Both the position numbers and the translations under genes were made by a program. Positions 55,151 through 64,000 of a DNA stretch of 64,000 nt are shown here, piece by piece. The notes beneath the pieces were generated by a model. The model saw only the letters and a list, made by a program, of their open reading frames with translations. It was not told the origin of the DNA and made no database searches. The DNA lies in NCBI GenBank assembly GCA_037447655.1, contig JBBHKE010003435.1, positions 12,616-76,615 on the forward strand. Direction: 5' to 3'. The stretch comes from Zygnema cylindricum (taxonomy: Eukaryota; Streptophyta; Zygnematophyceae; Zygnematales; Zygnemataceae). Position 1 is the first letter of the stretch. The number at the start of each line of letters is the position of its first letter.

Positions 55151-55779
55151 TCATTTCTTGATCTCCTTAGTGAAAGTGATCTCCTTGGATTCCTCCTTAG
55201 AATGTTGTGTAAATTTTTGTGTACCTGCAAGAAAATTAATCAGACTTGCTTTTCCTGCGCAAAGACTTCCATTATCTCTTCCTACAGCCTTAGTAAGCAT
55301 ATCAGCAACATTATCTTTATCAAGAATGTAGGCAAACTCCACTGCTTCCGAGCAATTTCATTTCTAATAAAATTATACCTCATAGAAAGGTGTTTAGACT
55401 TAGGATGGTTTACAAAATTCTTAATTAGTGATAAGCAACTTTGGCTGTCTTTAAAAATTTTAGTCCTCTCAGTTTGCAAAAAACCTATCTTATGTAGGAA
55501 TGCTCTCATCCAAAGAACTTCTTTTACAGTGGCGGCTACGGCCATGTATTCCGCCTCCATGATGGAGAGTGCAACTGTTTTCTGGAGCATGCTCGCCCAA
55601 CTCACGCTTCCATCGCCAATCTTACACAAGTAACCAGTTGTGGACTTCCTTGTGGTAAGTTTGCCTTCCCAATCTGCCTTGTTGTAGGCATGAATGTTAA
55701 CGCTTTCTTGTTCTCCTCCCAGTGTAAATGTGTAATTTCTTGTTTCTTTCAAGTACTTCAACACCTTTTTATCTGCCAT
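55151..55779 (-). pseudogene. RNase H region of the old copia element
   Basis: Two overlapping frames. The first has RKSTTGYLCKIGDGSVSW, MEAEYMAVAATVKEVLWMR and FKDSQSCLSLIKN; the second continues EFAYILDKDNVADMLTKAV. Hallmark RNase H/connection motifs with a frameshift near 55300. Confidence 0.85.
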
Positions 55780-57139
55780 CCAATGTTGCTTGCTTGGCCT
55801 GGGCAGAAATCAGCTTAGGATGCCGACAACGGTGGAGATATTGGGACATGTGCAATTCATTGCATAAATGAGCGCTCCCACTACTTCGCGGTAAAGGGCG
55901 TCCACTGGTTCCCCTTGCCCTTCTTTCGATCCCTCAATTAGCTTTTCTCCGAGCTCCGAAGGGGTGTTGACTCCCCTTGCATCCTCCAAGTTAAACCTCG
56001 TGAGTAACTCTCTTACATATTTTCTTTTAGTGATGTATCTTTCTGTTGGTTCTATCTTTGATGATTTCTATGCCTAAGACGTATTTGAGTTCTCCTAGAT
56101 TTTTCATTTCGAATTAACTTCTTAACATGTTTTTTACTTTGGCTATATCCTCTTTGGTTTACCTAGGATAATCAAATCATCTACAAAGATAGCAATGATT
56201 ATTTTCATTTTAGCATTGTAGTAAACAGAGTGATCTGACTCTATTTTTGTACATCCTTGACTTTGCAGATACTGATCGATCTTGATGTTCCAAAGTCTAA
56301 GTCTTGGAGATTACTTCAGTCTGTTCAGTGCCTTGGACAACTTACAGACTTTGTTCGGGTTCATGGGGTCTTCAAATCTTTCAGGTTGCTCCATGTACAA
56401 TTCCTCCTCTAGTTCGACTTGAAGAAACGCCGTTTTAACATACATTTGCTCGATTTCCAAGTCAAGGATGGCTATCAAGCGAGTAAGGTACGAACGGAAT
56501 TATACCTTACAACAGAAACAAATGTTTCTTTATAGTCAATACCTTCCTTCTGTGTGTAACCTTTTGCTACGAGCCTTGCCTTGTAGCGATCAATTGTTCA
56601 ATCAACATTTCTTTTGATTCGAAATGTCCAGTTGCTGCCTATAGGTTTTCTTCCTTGCGGCGAGTCTTCTAACGTCCATGTTTTTTTTTGCAGATGGACA
56701 CCATTTTTTTGTTCACCGTGGCCTCCACTTTTCCCCATCCTCCCCATTGAGAGCTTGATGAAGAGTTAGATGGTTTTCAGCTTGAGTTATTCTAGTGAAC
56801 ATTTTCCTTGGAACGTTGGTGGTATCGTATCACTCTCCAAACTTTGTTGGTGATTTTCTGACCCAGCCGCTGCTTGGCCTTCCTGTTGCTTGGCGTTCTT
56901 GGCGGCACTGAGATAGGTTTTTCCATTGCGGCCTTTTTTTTAGTTTCTTTTGTCTTAGCTGCAGTCTCTTTTACATTTACCTCATTTCCAACAATTTTTT
57001 TCTCATTAATTTGACTCTCACTGTTTGTTTCTTGTGCAAGTGGTGAATCCACGATTTCGGTTTGAAAGACGTTGGATTCACTAGGAGACTCAATTGGCCT
57101 AGTTGCCTCTTCTTCGGCAGACTCATCATCGCTTGGTGA
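55780..57139 (-). pseudogene. Reverse transcriptase region of the old copia element, many breaks
   Basis: SDHSVYYNAKMKIIIAIF followed by VDDLIIL (about 56230-56170) is the polymerase site with FVDD in place of YVDD. No frame is open over the domain. Confidence 0.75.
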
Positions 57140-57997
57140 CTAGTCATCAAACGAAGGGGAGTAAATTTCCCCTTCCTTTCTCCCACTATTGCCGTGCACC
57201 TCGTCTATTGCAAGTGTTTCTCTCTCTGCAAATTTCACATTTTTGCTCATCATGATAGTTTGAGATTCAGTGTTAAAAGTTCTATAAGCTTTTCTGCTTT
57301 CTTCGTAGGCTACGAATATTCCTTCTTTTGCTTTTGGGGCCAATTTTCCTCCTTTGTTTGCATGGTAATGGACGTTTGTTCGTCTTCCTAACAATTTCAG
57401 GTGAGAAATAGTAGGTCTGAATCCATGCCATTTCTCGAACAAAGTTACATTCTCTAACGCAGATGTTGGACATCTATTACGCATGTACACCGGTGTACAC
57501 ATTGCCTCTCCCCAAAATTCGGAGCTTGTCGAATGCGTAGCCATCATGCTGAGCGTCATTTCGTTAAGAGTGCGACTCATCCGTTCGGCGACACCGTTAT
57601 GCTGAGGTGTTCCTAGGGCCGTTAGCTGATGTTCAATTCCTTCAGAGGTAAGGAAACTCTTGAACTCCGAGGATAGGTACTCCCCTATATAATCGCTTCT
57701 CAAACCGATTATGGACTTTCCATGTTTCTTTTCGGCCATAGCTTTGTAATGCTTGAAGCATTCGAATACCTCACTCTTTTGCTTTAGTAGGTAGATTTGG
57801 GTCATTCTTGAGTAGTCGTCAATGAAAGTAACAACGAATCTCTTCCCTCTGCAAGATTTGACCTTCGTTGGTCCCCACACATCTGAGTGAACAAGTTTAA
57901 GTGGCTGAGTAGCTCGTCTTCCTCTGTCTTTGGGAAAAGCAAGACGGTGTGATTTTCCCAATTCGCAGCCACAACATGGATCAGGTGAGTCATTCAC
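57140..57997 (-). pseudogene. Integrase region of the old copia element
   Basis: CCGCELGKSHRLAFPK, LVHSDVWGPTKVKSCRGKRF, then LRSDYIGEY (usual SDNGGEY changed) and 'GTPQHNGVAERMSRTLNE'. The catalytic D, D and E remain, but the second motif has lost its NG. Confidence 0.85.
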
Positions 57998-58227
57998 ACT
58001 GTTGAGTCCTTGTCTGTGAACAAACTGACCTTTGACTTATTTTCTCATGCCATTGGTGTGCAAATAGCCCAGTCTGCGATGCCACAACATTTGATTGTAG
58101 TTAGGCATTTTGGAATCTTGTTCTGTCTTCACTAGCATTTCAGACTTCTCAACTGACGTTTCTGGTTTTTGTCCATTTGCAGGTTTTTGTCCATTTGCAG
58201 ATCGTACATTAGGTGGATTCCCCTCAC

Positions 58228-58820
58228 TTAATTTTGGGAGAACTGCGCTTGCAGCAAGTGCAAGACCCCTCTAGGTTTTGGATTGCACTTCAGACGGTAG
58301 GTTCTGTCTACCATTCGTTCACCTTTTGCGATTGTGACTCCACCCCGCATGAGTTTGATTTTTCCGTGCTTTTGCCAAACTGGTGTGATGCCATTGTCCT
58401 CGGCTTGAGGAATATAATACAATTTTTTTTTGAAGAAGGGAACATTGAGCACGTTTTTGATGGTCCGTGATTGGATTCGGCCATCCACCAACGCCTCTAT
58501 TTCGATGTCTCCTTTTCCTGTGGCATGTGTGCTGTGGATGTCTCCCATGAAGATTCGCGAAGGAGCGATTTCACGAAAGTTGGAGAACCACTCTTGCCTG
58601 GAACACATGTACTTTGATGCACCGGTGTCCACCATCCAATGGTCATTGCTTGTTGCGATGGAGGACGCCATCATTGCTTGTGAGGTGACGATCTCTTCCC
58701 CTTTCCCTTCCCCTTTTTCAGTTTTGTCTCGTCCACTTTCCCATGTAATTTGTCATAGGAGTATTTTCGACAGACTGAGATGAAATGACCCGCCTTATCG
58801 CAATAAAAACATTTTATGTC
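58228..58820 (-). pseudogene. Protease and zinc-knuckle region of the old copia element
   Basis: Zinc knuckle CFYCDKAGHFISVC at about 58808-58767 (C-x2-C-x4-H-x4-C). Protease MVDTGASKYMCS near 58630 (DTGA active site). The two are in different frames or separated by stops. Confidence 0.8.
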
Positions 58821-58854
58821 TCTTTCCTCTCCTTTTTGCCTGCAGCGTACGCGT

Positions 58855-59293
58855 AGCTTTCGGCAATGGACTCACGGCTCGTCATGATTTTGGTTGTGAA
58901 CTCGTATTTGAGGAGCGCCTCAACAACCTCATTCCACTTCCATGAGTTTACATCGTTCTGATCAACGCTGCAGCTTTCGGCAATGGACTCACGGCTCGTC
59001 ATGATTTTGGTTGTGAACTCGTATTTGAGGAGCGCCTCAACAACCTCATTCCACTTCCATGAGTTTACATCGTTCTGATCCAGCTAGGTGAGAATTGGTT
59101 TGTATTCCACTGGGAGGGAAAGCATGAGGGTAATTTTCGTGTCATTGGGAAGGGTGAAGTCGACTGCGTCAGCTTCGGAGGTATAACCCTCCATGGACAT
59201 TCCGTCTTGATAGATGGTTGTTATTAACGTCTTCCCCAACTTGAAGTATAGTGAGCCAGGTGGGCCCGTAACCTGATACGCGAGATCGGCCAT
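58855..59293 (-). pseudogene. gag region of the old copia element with 117-bp tandem duplication
   Basis: Opens MADLAYQVTGPPGSLYF at 59293, in frame across the LTR end. Then 'LPNDTKITLMLSLPVEYKP' and a stop at 59084. A segment of exactly 117 bp (39 codons) is repeated: starts at 58855 and 58972. It encodes NDVNSWKWNEVVEALLKYEF twice. Confidence 0.8.
59259..59273 (-). promoter_or_regulatory. Half initiator tRNA-Met primer site of the old copia element
   Basis: GGTTACGGGCCCACC on the minus strand, one base different from the site of the young element (T to C), directly inside the 5' LTR end (...TATCA). Confidence 0.7.
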
Positions 59294-59854
59294 TACGAGC
59301 GACAAATATAAATCTGAGCGCCACAAACTTCCAACTCCGGAGCAGAATAACACAAGGCTCAGATAGGACAAGTTACCAGGCAATGTGATCAGAGTTTAGA
59401 GTGGGTAGAGTGAGGACAAACACAGACTAGCTTCAGACAGATTTGTTACTTCCCATTATAAGAAATAGAAGTACAATTGATGTAAGACAAATTAGACAGA
59501 TTGTCCCTATTGATGAAGTTGGATTCCTGTTCTGTCTCTTTCTTTCTGTGAATGGTAATTGTCTACTCATGTGCACACAACTAAATAGCCTAACGCTAAC
59601 ACACTCACTAAGTGGCGGTCCAATCATAATCTGCCACGTGTAAATTGTCCACCGCACAATAAGATGTGGGGGATAATTGCATGTTTTGACAAAAAAACTG
59701 CAAAACTGAAAAACTGACAAAATTCCGCTACGATTCCCCTCCCGAAAATATTGCCTATACTAAACAAACCGATTCGCCTATAAAACACAAACAATACGAA
59801 GCAAATCGGTGTATCGGAGAATTGCCCGAAATCGCACCAAAAACCAACATCCCT

Positions 59855-60000
59855 CTCCTTTTTTCCTCTCCCTCTCCCTCTCCCCCTCCCCCTCCCCCTC
59901 CCCCTCCCCCTCCCTCTCCCTCGCCCTCTCCCTCTCCCTCTCCCTCTCCCTCTCCCTCTCCTTCTCCCTCTCCCTCTCCCTCTCCCTCTCCCCTCTCTCT
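59855..60000. repeat. CCCTCT hexanucleotide array
   Basis: Near-perfect CTCCCT/CCCCCT units, the opposite strand being GGGAGA. ORFs through it are artefacts. Confidence 0.9.
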
Positions 60001-60165
60001 CCATTGTTTCATTCACAAACCTTTCCCAGTAAGTTACGATCATAAAAAATCTCAAAAACTTATAAAAAAAAAAAGTCCCAAAAAAAAAAAAACCTTCCAA
60101 AGGAGAAAAATCCAAAATTAAAATAATAATACGTAAATTAAAAAGTAAAATAAGGGGTTTCTTAC

Positions 60166-62800
60166 GAGTCGATTTTGTCCAAAATGTCGAATTTCGAAAA
60201 TTTTCGAGCGAAAATATTTCCCGAATTTTTAAAATTTTCAAAATTTTCTAATGTGAGTTTGTTCGGATGCTGTGGAAAAAAAAGGTTATAAAGTTAAAAT
60301 CACCCATCCAGAGGGAGAGGGAGAGGGAGAGGGAGAGGGAGAGGGAGAGGGAGAGGGAGAGGGAGAGGGAGAGGGAGAGGGAGAGGGAGAGGGAGAGGGA
60401 GAGGGAGAGGGAGAGGGAGAGGGAGAGGGAGAGGGAAAAGGAGAGGGGGAAAGAGAGGGAAAAGGAGAGGGGGAAAGAGAGGGAAAAGGAGAGGGGAAGG
60501 GAAGGGAGAAAGAAGGGGAGAGGGAGAGTGGAAGTGAAGGGAAGGGAATGGGAGGGAGGGGGAGAGGGAGAGGGAGAGGGAGATGGAGAGGAGAAGTGAA
60601 AGGAATGGAGAGAGTGGGGGAGAGGGAGAGGGAGAGTGAGAGGGGAGAGGGAAAAGGAGAGGGGGAAGGAGAGGGGAAGGGAAGGGAGAAAGTGGGGGAG
60701 AGGGAGAGGAAGAGGGAGAGAAGGGAAGGGAGAGGGAGAGGGAGAAGGAAAAACAAAGGAACGAAAGCAAAAAGCATAAAACACAAAAATGACAAAAAAA
60801 TAAAAAGGAAGATTCTTTATCGAATTTGTTAAGTTTCTCTTTAGTACTAAAGTTGGAAAATAAAATTGTGAAAGTAAGTTGTAAAATTGTATGAAATGTA
60901 TTTAAAAAAATAATGTTATTAAATGAAATTTTTTGTTCTTAAGAAATATTGTAATTCTTATTCAGCCTTTTTTACATTTTACAACAAAAAATTTGTTTCC
61001 TATTAAAAACCTTCATAAAAAAGAAAAGAAAAAATAATTAATAAATGGATTAATGAATAAATCAAATAAGTAAATCAAATAAATAAATCAAATAAACAAA
61101 AAAAAAGGAAAGTCCATGTACAAAATCTTTCAAACATTGTGTAACCCACATTATACCCATTTTCTGTTTTGTCCGTTTCTTCTTTTTCCAAAATATTTTT
61201 TTGAGCTTAAAAAAAAAAAAAAAACCTATTCGAAACCCCAAAAACCCCACAACCTCCTTTAAGAAAAATTCCCAATACCCCAAAATCTCCCGAAAACCCC
61301 AAAAAACTCCAAAAAAAAAACCCCGAAAACCCCAAAAACGCCCGAAAAACCCCTTTATTTTACCTGTCTAGGGGGGTTACCCCAATCAATATATCGAAAA
61401 TCTTCGTTGACCGTCGTATTTTTAAATTGACGAGAATTACAAATTGTTGTTTGAAAATAATATTCCTCGGGATCGATAAAATTCGTAAAATACATTAATA
61501 AAATACGAGGGAGATTATCAAAACCCCAAATAGTGTATTCCGAAAAATTTCGCGATAATATGACCCACGCTTGACCTGCAGAAAAATAATAATAATAATA
61601 ATAATAACAAATCAATTAATTTAAAACGTTTGTAAAAGAAGAAATAAAAATAACGCAATAAGATGACTGACGCTTGAACAATGAAAAAAAAAAATAAGCA
61701 AATAAATAAAATAAATGAATGAAACAAAAAGTTTAGTAAAAAAAGTAACAAAAAAAAGTACTTAAAAAAAAGCATTGAAAAAGCTTATTAAAAGAAGTAA
61801 AGCAGTGAGAAACAGTAATAGAAAAAAAAAAAAAAAGTAACAGCAAAAAGTGATAATAAAAAGTAATAAAATGAAATAATAAAAAAAGTGAATCAACAAA
61901 AAGAAAGTGAAGTAGTTGAAAGTGATAAAAAAATAAAATTCAATCACAATTGACCTGCGAAAAAAAAAATGTATTGGTAAAAAAAGAGGTGAAGTTACAA
62001 AAAAAAGAGGAGCAATAAAAAAAATTAAAGTAACAAAAGAATTTCAGTGACAAAAAAAGGTTAAAGTATTAAAAAACAAACAGAAAACCCAACTGTCAAA
62101 TCCAGTGTTCAGCAAATAGTGATAAAAAATAAAATAATAATAAAAAAATGATAAAAGAAAATGGTAAAAAGAAAATGGCTGAAAAAAATCGTTCGGAAAA
62201 AACTGTTAAAAAATAGTTAAAAAATGGAAAAAATGGTAACAAAATGGCAACAAAATTGCAGAAAAATGGTAAAAAAATGGCAAAAAAAATGGTAAAATAA
62301 TGGTTTATTAATAATCAATTATACGATATCTAGAAATCATGAATTTATTCCTCCTTAAAGTAAATAGTGTAGAATCATAAATTCGGTATGCGAATCTTTC
62401 CCTTTCCCCAAAAAAAAACAATAGTGATAATAATAATACATACACTGTCAAAATAAACACGGTTTAATAATAAATATAAATTAATAATAATACAGTTCAA
62501 ATATTTGATACCTTTTAATAATAAATTTTTATTTTTCAAAAAGTTGAAAAGTGGTTGGTTCCGGTCGATTTTTTTCCGTATACAAAAGTAACAAATCTCA
62601 AATATTCCCAAAAAAAAAAAAAAAAAACGACAATAATAATAAATATAGTTTAATAATAAATACGGTTCAATTTTTAAATACAAACCTTCAAAAAGTTTAA
62701 AGGCGGTCGGTTTGGGTCGATTTTTTTCCATATACAAAAGTGGAAATTTTTTCGTACTAAAAAGTGCGGGATCGACAATAATATTTTCGGCTCGATGGGG

Positions 62801-62838
<38 letters not shown>

Positions 62839-63813
62839 AAAAAAAAAAAAAGTGAATCAAAAGAAAATAATATTAAAGAAAAGAGAAAATGACTAGAATA
62901 AGAGGGGAAAGTAAGACAAGAAAAGAAAAGAAAAGAAAAAGAAAAGAAGAGAAAAGAAAAGTTAAAAAAAGAAAAAAACAGAAAAGACAAGAAACGACAA
63001 GAAAAGAAAAGAAAAAACAAAAGAAGAAAAAAGAAATGACAAGATTTAGGAAAATAAGACTTAAAAGCAATATGAAACAAAAACAGTTCAGATACAAAAC
63101 GAAAAGAATATAAATTAACAAAAACAGGAGAAAATGACTAAAATTAAATATTAATAGAACTAAATAAAGGAAGAAAATCTTGCAGAGGAAATAGTTGAAA
63201 AGAACAAAAAAGAGTAAAAACTAATGAGGTTAGTGGTAGATGTAAAATTTTAACTTTTCAAAAGTAAATGAAATTTTGTGTAAGTTTTTCAGGTAATTTT
63301 GTCAGATATTTTTTTCTGGATAAGGTTTTCGCGCAAGTTTTTGGGATAAGTTTTCAAAAAAAGTTTGTAAATAATTTTGCAAATTTTCAATTGTGTTTTA
63401 GTCGATAATACGGATTTTGAAATCATAACATGACCTTAATATTTCAAAAAGCTTAAAGGATTTAGATTTTTTTTTTCAAATTAAGAATTTTGGAAAAGAG
63501 AACACAAGTTGAAAAAAAAAAAAACGTCCACGAGCCTGTTCTTCGACAGTAAATAAAGGATAAAAAAATTATAAAAAAGGAAAAAGACATTAAATGAAGG
63601 ACAAAAACGTTAAGTGAACCTTTATATTGCCATCTACAAATTTTATTAACTCAAGAAACCAGAGAGACATAACAAAGGAATAAATACCAATATAATTAAA
63701 ATAAAATATATGAGGGAGTAAAGATAAAGGAATGAAATAAACTCACACAATATATTTATCGTGGTCGATAAAATTAAGGTCTCTTGGGAGGAAGGAAAAT
63801 ACATGAATCATAT
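60166..63813 (-). CDS. GT14-family glycosyltransferase, internal exons
   Basis: GT14 plant proteins (core-2/I-branching type, including GlcAT14 glucuronosyltransferases of arabinogalactan) act in the Golgi lumen. Minus-strand exons: 63813-63747 ([20 protein letters not shown]), 62790-62686 ([20 protein letters not shown], then [12 protein letters not shown]), 61575-61364 ('[20 protein letters not shown]', [20 protein letters not shown], '[19 protein letters not shown]'), 60269-60166 ('[20 protein letters not shown]', [15 protein letters not shown]). Splice sites and phases agree between the last three; about 10 residues are missing between the first two. This order matches the family. 5' exons lie beyond the window; the C-terminal exon (family 'C...G..NVL' region) was not found before the copia LTR at 59850. 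Confidence 0.8.
60300..60755. repeat. GGGAGA hexanucleotide array, GT14 intron
   Basis: A first block of perfect GGGAGA units (60310-60435), then degenerate GA-rich sequence. The ORFs through it on both strands are artefacts. Confidence 0.9.
61580..61990 (-). pseudogene. Decayed copies of the acceptor plus start of a GT14 exon
   Basis: The real boundary (minus strand) is TTTTTCTGCAG, then GTCAAGCGTGGGTCATATTA. Upstream copies read TTCAAGCGTCAGTCATCTTA (about 61675-61650) and TTTCGCAG, then GTCAATTGTGATTG (about 61965-61940). Surrounded by AATA and GTAAAAA repeats. Confidence 0.55.
62455..62610 (-). pseudogene. Decayed tandem copy of the 62686-62790 GT14 exon
   Basis: Plus-strand 'TCGATTTTTTTCCGTATACA' and 'CAAAAAGTTGAAAAGTGGTT' correspond to 'TCGATTTTTTTCCATATACA' and 'CAAAAAGTTTAAAGGCGGTC' in the real exon, about 180 bp apart, with intron flanks duplicated too. 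The copy has lost the donor and frame. Confidence 0.75.
62800..63740. other. A-rich GT14 intron
   Basis: Poly-A tract (62802-62850), AAAAG repeats (62910-63030). A small missing GT14 exon (about 30 bp) should lie here, but none could be fixed. Confidence 0.5.
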
Positions 63814-64000
63814 CTGTTCTCTCCCAACTCATCCACCGAAAAAACCAGAAAACCGGAAAAAACCCCAAGAAACCGAGAAAAAAAGTGTAAATTCAAACAA
63901 ATTAGTCCTAAGCATTACTCTAAAATAATGGCCCACGTTAATTTTATACCAAACTTTAAAAAATCTGCATCAGAGTTAGTACAATCCACACTAATAAGTG
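63814..64000. other. Intron or spacer to the window end
   Basis: No exon recognised; the next upstream GT14 exon should follow beyond the window. Confidence 0.4.

Larger units (their letters stand above)
54606..59850 (-). mobile_element. Old, decayed Ty1/copia element
   Basis: Order on the minus strand: 5' LTR (59850-59274), primer site (59273-59259), gag, CCHC knuckle, protease, integrase, RT, RNase H, 3' LTR (about 54900-54606). The LTRs share GAGCGCCACAAACTTCCAAC and later blocks but differ by many substitutions and a deletion of roughly 200 bp in the 3' copy. Frames are broken in gag, RT and elsewhere. It is a different lineage from the element at 14272, with the same primer-site type. 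Confidence 0.85.

Noticed and set aside
60248-60832. ORFs up to 186 residues (EGEGEG, SLSLSL)
   Set aside because: Artefacts of the GGGAGA hexamer array in a GT14 intron.

Overview
This is nuclear DNA of a photosynthetic eukaryote of the green lineage, most likely a streptophyte (plant or charophyte-type alga). The reasons are spliceosomal introns, plant-type protein genes (a FLU-like regulator of chlorophyll synthesis, plant-type GLE1, a GT14 glycosyltransferase, an ARM-repeat protein, F-box/LRR-like proteins), nuclear tRNA-Ile(AAU) genes, and a dense load of Ty1/copia, hAT, Harbinger-like, mariner-type and LINE-like elements between AT-rich spacers and CT/GA microsatellites. I cannot name the species.

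Layout. 1-1.9 kb: spacer with microsatellites. 1.9-3.9 kb: 3' part of an ARM-repeat gene (+). 4.8-10.2 kb: transposon-rich spacer with a 895-bp hAT-type element, one intact and one decayed tRNA-Ile, and a decayed LINE-like fragment. 10.2-21.9 kb: a nested transposon pile inside hAT-type termini; its core is an intact, recent 6.45-kb copia element (14272-20721), with a second hAT-type element, Harbinger-like elements and a broken coding exon beside it. 22.2-23.2 kb: 8-bp and 18-bp tandem arrays, an Emigrant/pogo-type MITE and a tRNA-Ile. 24.7-29.5 kb: FLU-like gene (+) with very simple-sequence introns. 29.5-32.8 kb: spacer and repeats. 33.1-34.4 kb and 41.3-42.6 kb: two intronless F-box/LRR-like paralogues (+), separated by 7 kb of transposons. 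42.6-45.9 kb: C-terminal half of GLE1 (+). 45.9-51.4 kb: mostly empty spacer. 51.7-53.2 kb: decayed LINE-like reverse transcriptase. 53.4-54.1 kb: repeat. 54.6-59.85 kb: old, decayed copia element (-). 60.1-63.8 kb: exons of a GT14 glycosyltransferase (-), whose 5' end lies beyond the window and whose 3' end is not found.

The host genes are unrelated housekeeping or regulatory genes and form no operon-like system. Three features stand out. (1) In both FLU and GT14, the introns next to real exons carry decayed tandem copies of the splice acceptor plus the start of that exon; in FLU one copy is still well preserved and would give a truncated protein. (2) Both copia elements have a primer-binding site complementary to the anticodon arm of initiator tRNA-Met (half-tRNA priming), and their polyprotein frame opens inside the LTR, so the primer site is translated. 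(3) Transposon history can be read directly from target duplications, one empty site and an apparent excision footprint.

All exon limits are by eye from splice motifs, reading phase and remembered family similarity; no alignment or transcript was available.
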